NCBI GenBank assembly: GCA_945861025.1
Contig: CAMASN010000001.1
Coordinates: 62,001-126,000, forward strand
Direction of reading: 5' to 3'
Origin: Ferrithrix thermotolerans DSM 19514
GTDB lineage: Bacteria > Actinomycetota > Acidimicrobiia > Acidimicrobiales > Ilumatobacteraceae
DNA: 64,000 nt
The translations under genes and the position numbers were made by a program. The notes below the pieces were generated by a model, which ran no database searches, was not told where the DNA came from, and saw only the letters and a list, made by a program, of their open reading frames with translations. Positions within the stretch are counted from its first letter, which is position 1, and each line of letters starts with the position of its first letter. Of this stretch, positions 62,442 through 64,000 are shown piece by piece.

Positions 62442-64000
62442 ATGAGCGTCTTTATCTCAGAACTCCTTCTTCGTGTTCAGCGCTCTCGACTCCGCCTGCA
62501 CGTGCTCCTGCTTGCCTCACTCGCATACGTTCCATCGCTTGCAGCAGCGCCCGGCAAGATCCCTGCCGACACCAAGTTGTTTTTGTATCTCAACCCGTTT
62601 CGACTCACCGGAGATGCGCCGTACTCGTGGGACAGTCGCCAGTTCGCTGGATGGGTGCCCCATCAAACGTTGAGCTACCTGTGGCCGTCAGGTCCGTGGT
62701 ACTCGCTGTGCAACGCAGTCGGAATGCCTGACTGGATCGCCCACCGGTTCTGGATCGGCACGTTGATGTTCGTAGCCGGACTCGGCGCTCGCTGGGCCGC
62801 AAAGCACCTTGGCATCCCTGCCACCGGGGCGCTGATCGCAGCAATGTTCTATCAACTATCGCCCTATGTGTTGCCGTATGTATCGCGCACTTCGGCGATG
62901 TTGCTGCCGTGGGCTGGACTCGGCTGGTTGATAGGGCTCACGATACGCGCCGCCACACGCACGAAATGGCGCGACGTTGCAATCTTCGGACTGGTGATGG
63001 CAACGGTGGCGGCACCAAACGCCACGGCAATCTTGATGGTCGCTCCCGGTCCAGTGTTGTGGCTGTTGCACGCCGCATGGGGCCGGTCGATCACCTGGCG
63101 ACGGGCCATCATTGTTGCTACAAAGATCGGCGCCATCAGTTTGCTGATGTCTGCATGGTGGATCGCCATGCTTTCGGTGCAAGGGCGTTACGGCGCCGAT
63201 GTGCTGGGTTACTCCGAAACCCTCGAGGCAGTTTCGTCGGTGTCGTCGGCGAGCGAAGTCTTGCGCGGCATGGGCTACTGGCTGTTCTACCTACGCGACC
63301 CAGTGGGGTTCGCCACCAGCGCGTCCGAGCAGTACATGGCTTCTGGCCGACTGGTCGCCATCTCGTTCATGGTCTTGGGTGTGGCGCTGCTCGGCCTTGT
63401 AGCAACCCGATGGACCAGCCGCCGCTACGCCGCGCTGTTGGTGTTTGTCGGCGTGGTGCTTGCTGTTGGCGTCCATCCCATTTCGAACTCATCACCGCTG
63501 ATGGCACCACTCGCGCAAAACTCGCGTTCGGCGCTAGCGCTTGCGATTCGCAGCAGCACCCGCGCACTACCGCTGAGCACATTCGGTTTGGCGCTCGGCG
63601 CCGGAGCGCTGGTGGCCGCAATATCGCGAAGGTCGTGGCGAGCGCGCCACGCTGCGCCATGGCTCGTTGGTCTGCTTGCCATTGTCAATTTGCCCGCACT
63701 CTTCGACGGCGGATTCGTTGATCCCAACTTGGTTCACGATCAGCAAGTACCCACTGCATGGACACAAGCCGCCAAGGCTCTCGACGAAGCACCGTCGGGC
63801 TACCGAGTGTTGCAGTTGCCGGGCATTGAGTTCGGCGCGTTCCGATGGGGATACACCGTCGACCCACCGCTGCCTGCTCTCACCAACCGACCAGTCATCA
63901 CCCGCGACCTGCTTCCACTCGGAAGCGCTGCGGCCATGGACACGCTCTATGCGCTCGACGATCGCTTCCATGAAGGCACGATCAACGCTGCCGCGGTGGC
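62442..64000 (+). CDS. AftD-like alpha-(1->3)-arabinofuranosyltransferase, N-terminal part (cut by window end)
   Basis: About 519 codons are visible of a protein that in AftD (DUF3367 family) is often well over 1000 residues. It is a polytopic GT-C enzyme. After a first hydrophobic stretch comes PGKIPADTKLFLYLNPFRLT and FAGWVPHQTLSYLWPSGPWYSLC, which match the AftD N-terminal loop (ADTKL...NP..., then Y-F/WP-G). Then come several spans and a long outer loop beginning DPNLVHDQQVPTAWTQAAKAL. In mycobacteria AftD adds arabinose to arabinogalactan/lipoarabinomannan. With the neighbouring mannose genes this suggests a lipoglycan or arabinan-type envelope polymer. The end is missing. Confidence 0.85.
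   Translation, partial: MSVFISELLLRVQRSRLRLHVLLLASLAYVPSLAAAPGKIPADTKLFLYLNPFRLTGDAPYSWDSRQFAGWVPHQTLSYLWPSGPWYSLCNAVGMPDWIAHRFWIGTLMFVAGLGARWAAKHLGIPATGALIAAMFYQLSPYVLPYVSRTSAMLLPWAGLGWLIGLTIRAATRTKWRDVAIFGLVMATVAAPNATAILMVAPGPVLWLLHAAWGRSITWRRAIIVATKIGAISLLMSAWWIAMLSVQGRYGADVLGYSETLEAVSSVSSASEVLRGMGYWLFYLRDPVGFATSASEQYMASGRLVAISFMVLGVALLGLVATRWTSRRYAALLVFVGVVLAVGVHPISNSSPLMAPLAQNSRSALALAIRSSTRALPLSTFGLALGAGALVAAISRRSWRARHAAPWLVGLLAIVNLPALFDGGFVDPNLVHDQQVPTAWTQAAKALDEAPSGYRVLQLPGIEFGAFRWGYTVDPPLPALTNRPVITRDLLPLGSAAAMDTLYALDDRFHEGTINAAAV

Overview
The window reads as a stretch of actinobacterial chromosome, most likely from class Acidimicrobiia (Ilumatobacter-like aquatic lineages). This rests on several things: the conserved order pdxS-pdxT-yebC ... 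ruvC-ruvA-ruvB ... yajC-secD, a CGAAC-N4-GTTCG type SOS box, luciferase-like flavin/F420 oxidoreductases, an AftD-like arabinosyltransferase, and the many acyl-CoA and ABC-transport genes. Base composition looks moderately GC-rich and even throughout; I did not count it. No phage, plasmid, integrase, transposase or CRISPR array is visible. The taxonomic call is inference from gene families.

Region 1 (1-13.9 kb) is housekeeping, almost all on the minus strand. It holds pdxS-pdxT-yebC-peroxiredoxin, then (across a plus-strand serine-hydrolase lipoprotein gene) ruvC-ruvA-ruvB-queA-tgt and yajC-secD. Next comes a block of glycosyltransferase, lemA, htpX and a DUF3048 lipoprotein. A perfect LexA-type box lies at the ruvC start. 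Region 2 (13.9-25 kb) holds an LLM oxidoreductase, an SRAP/HMCES-type gene, a pair of amidohydrolases (the second with degraded metal motifs), a three-gene type IV pilin-like operon, a zinc-ribbon methyltransferase, a GST-like protein and tRNA-Pro(GGG). The pilin operon includes a 910-residue modular pilin with a vWA domain and a large Ser/Thr/Tyr-rich insertion.

Region 3 (25-36.4 kb) contains der, a radical-SAM DUF512 gene, ispH, a signal-peptidase-like gene with Arg at the usual general-base position, acyl-CoA dehydrogenase and ligase genes, an aldehyde dehydrogenase and a glycerophosphodiesterase. The last of these is followed by a decayed, internally deleted gamma-glutamyltransferase pseudogene.

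Region 4 (36.9-53.2 kb) is an accessory catabolic region. It has an LLM monooxygenase, a cytosine-deaminase-like amidohydrolase, an SDR, an NMT1/taurine-type ABC transporter, an M20 N-carbamoyl/allantoate-type hydrolase, a creatininase-family amidase, a PYROXD2-like flavoprotein, a purine-type phosphoribosyltransferase, a three-subunit xanthine-dehydrogenase-type hydroxylase, a TauD dioxygenase and PPK2. Together these suggest uptake and breakdown of N-heterocycles or ureides. Three of the genes are bracketed by two inverted copies of a 60-bp palindromic element.

Region 5 (53.2-64 kb) has a complete oligopeptide ABC transporter operon, a crotonase-family gene, and envelope-glycan genes (a GT-C mannosyltransferase, polyprenol-phosphate mannose synthase, and the N-terminal part of an AftD-like enzyme cut by the window end). 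The most notable observations are the 60-bp inverted repeats around the hydrolase/creatininase/flavoprotein cassette, the vWA modular pilin, the ggt pseudogene, the SOS box and the altered signal peptidase.
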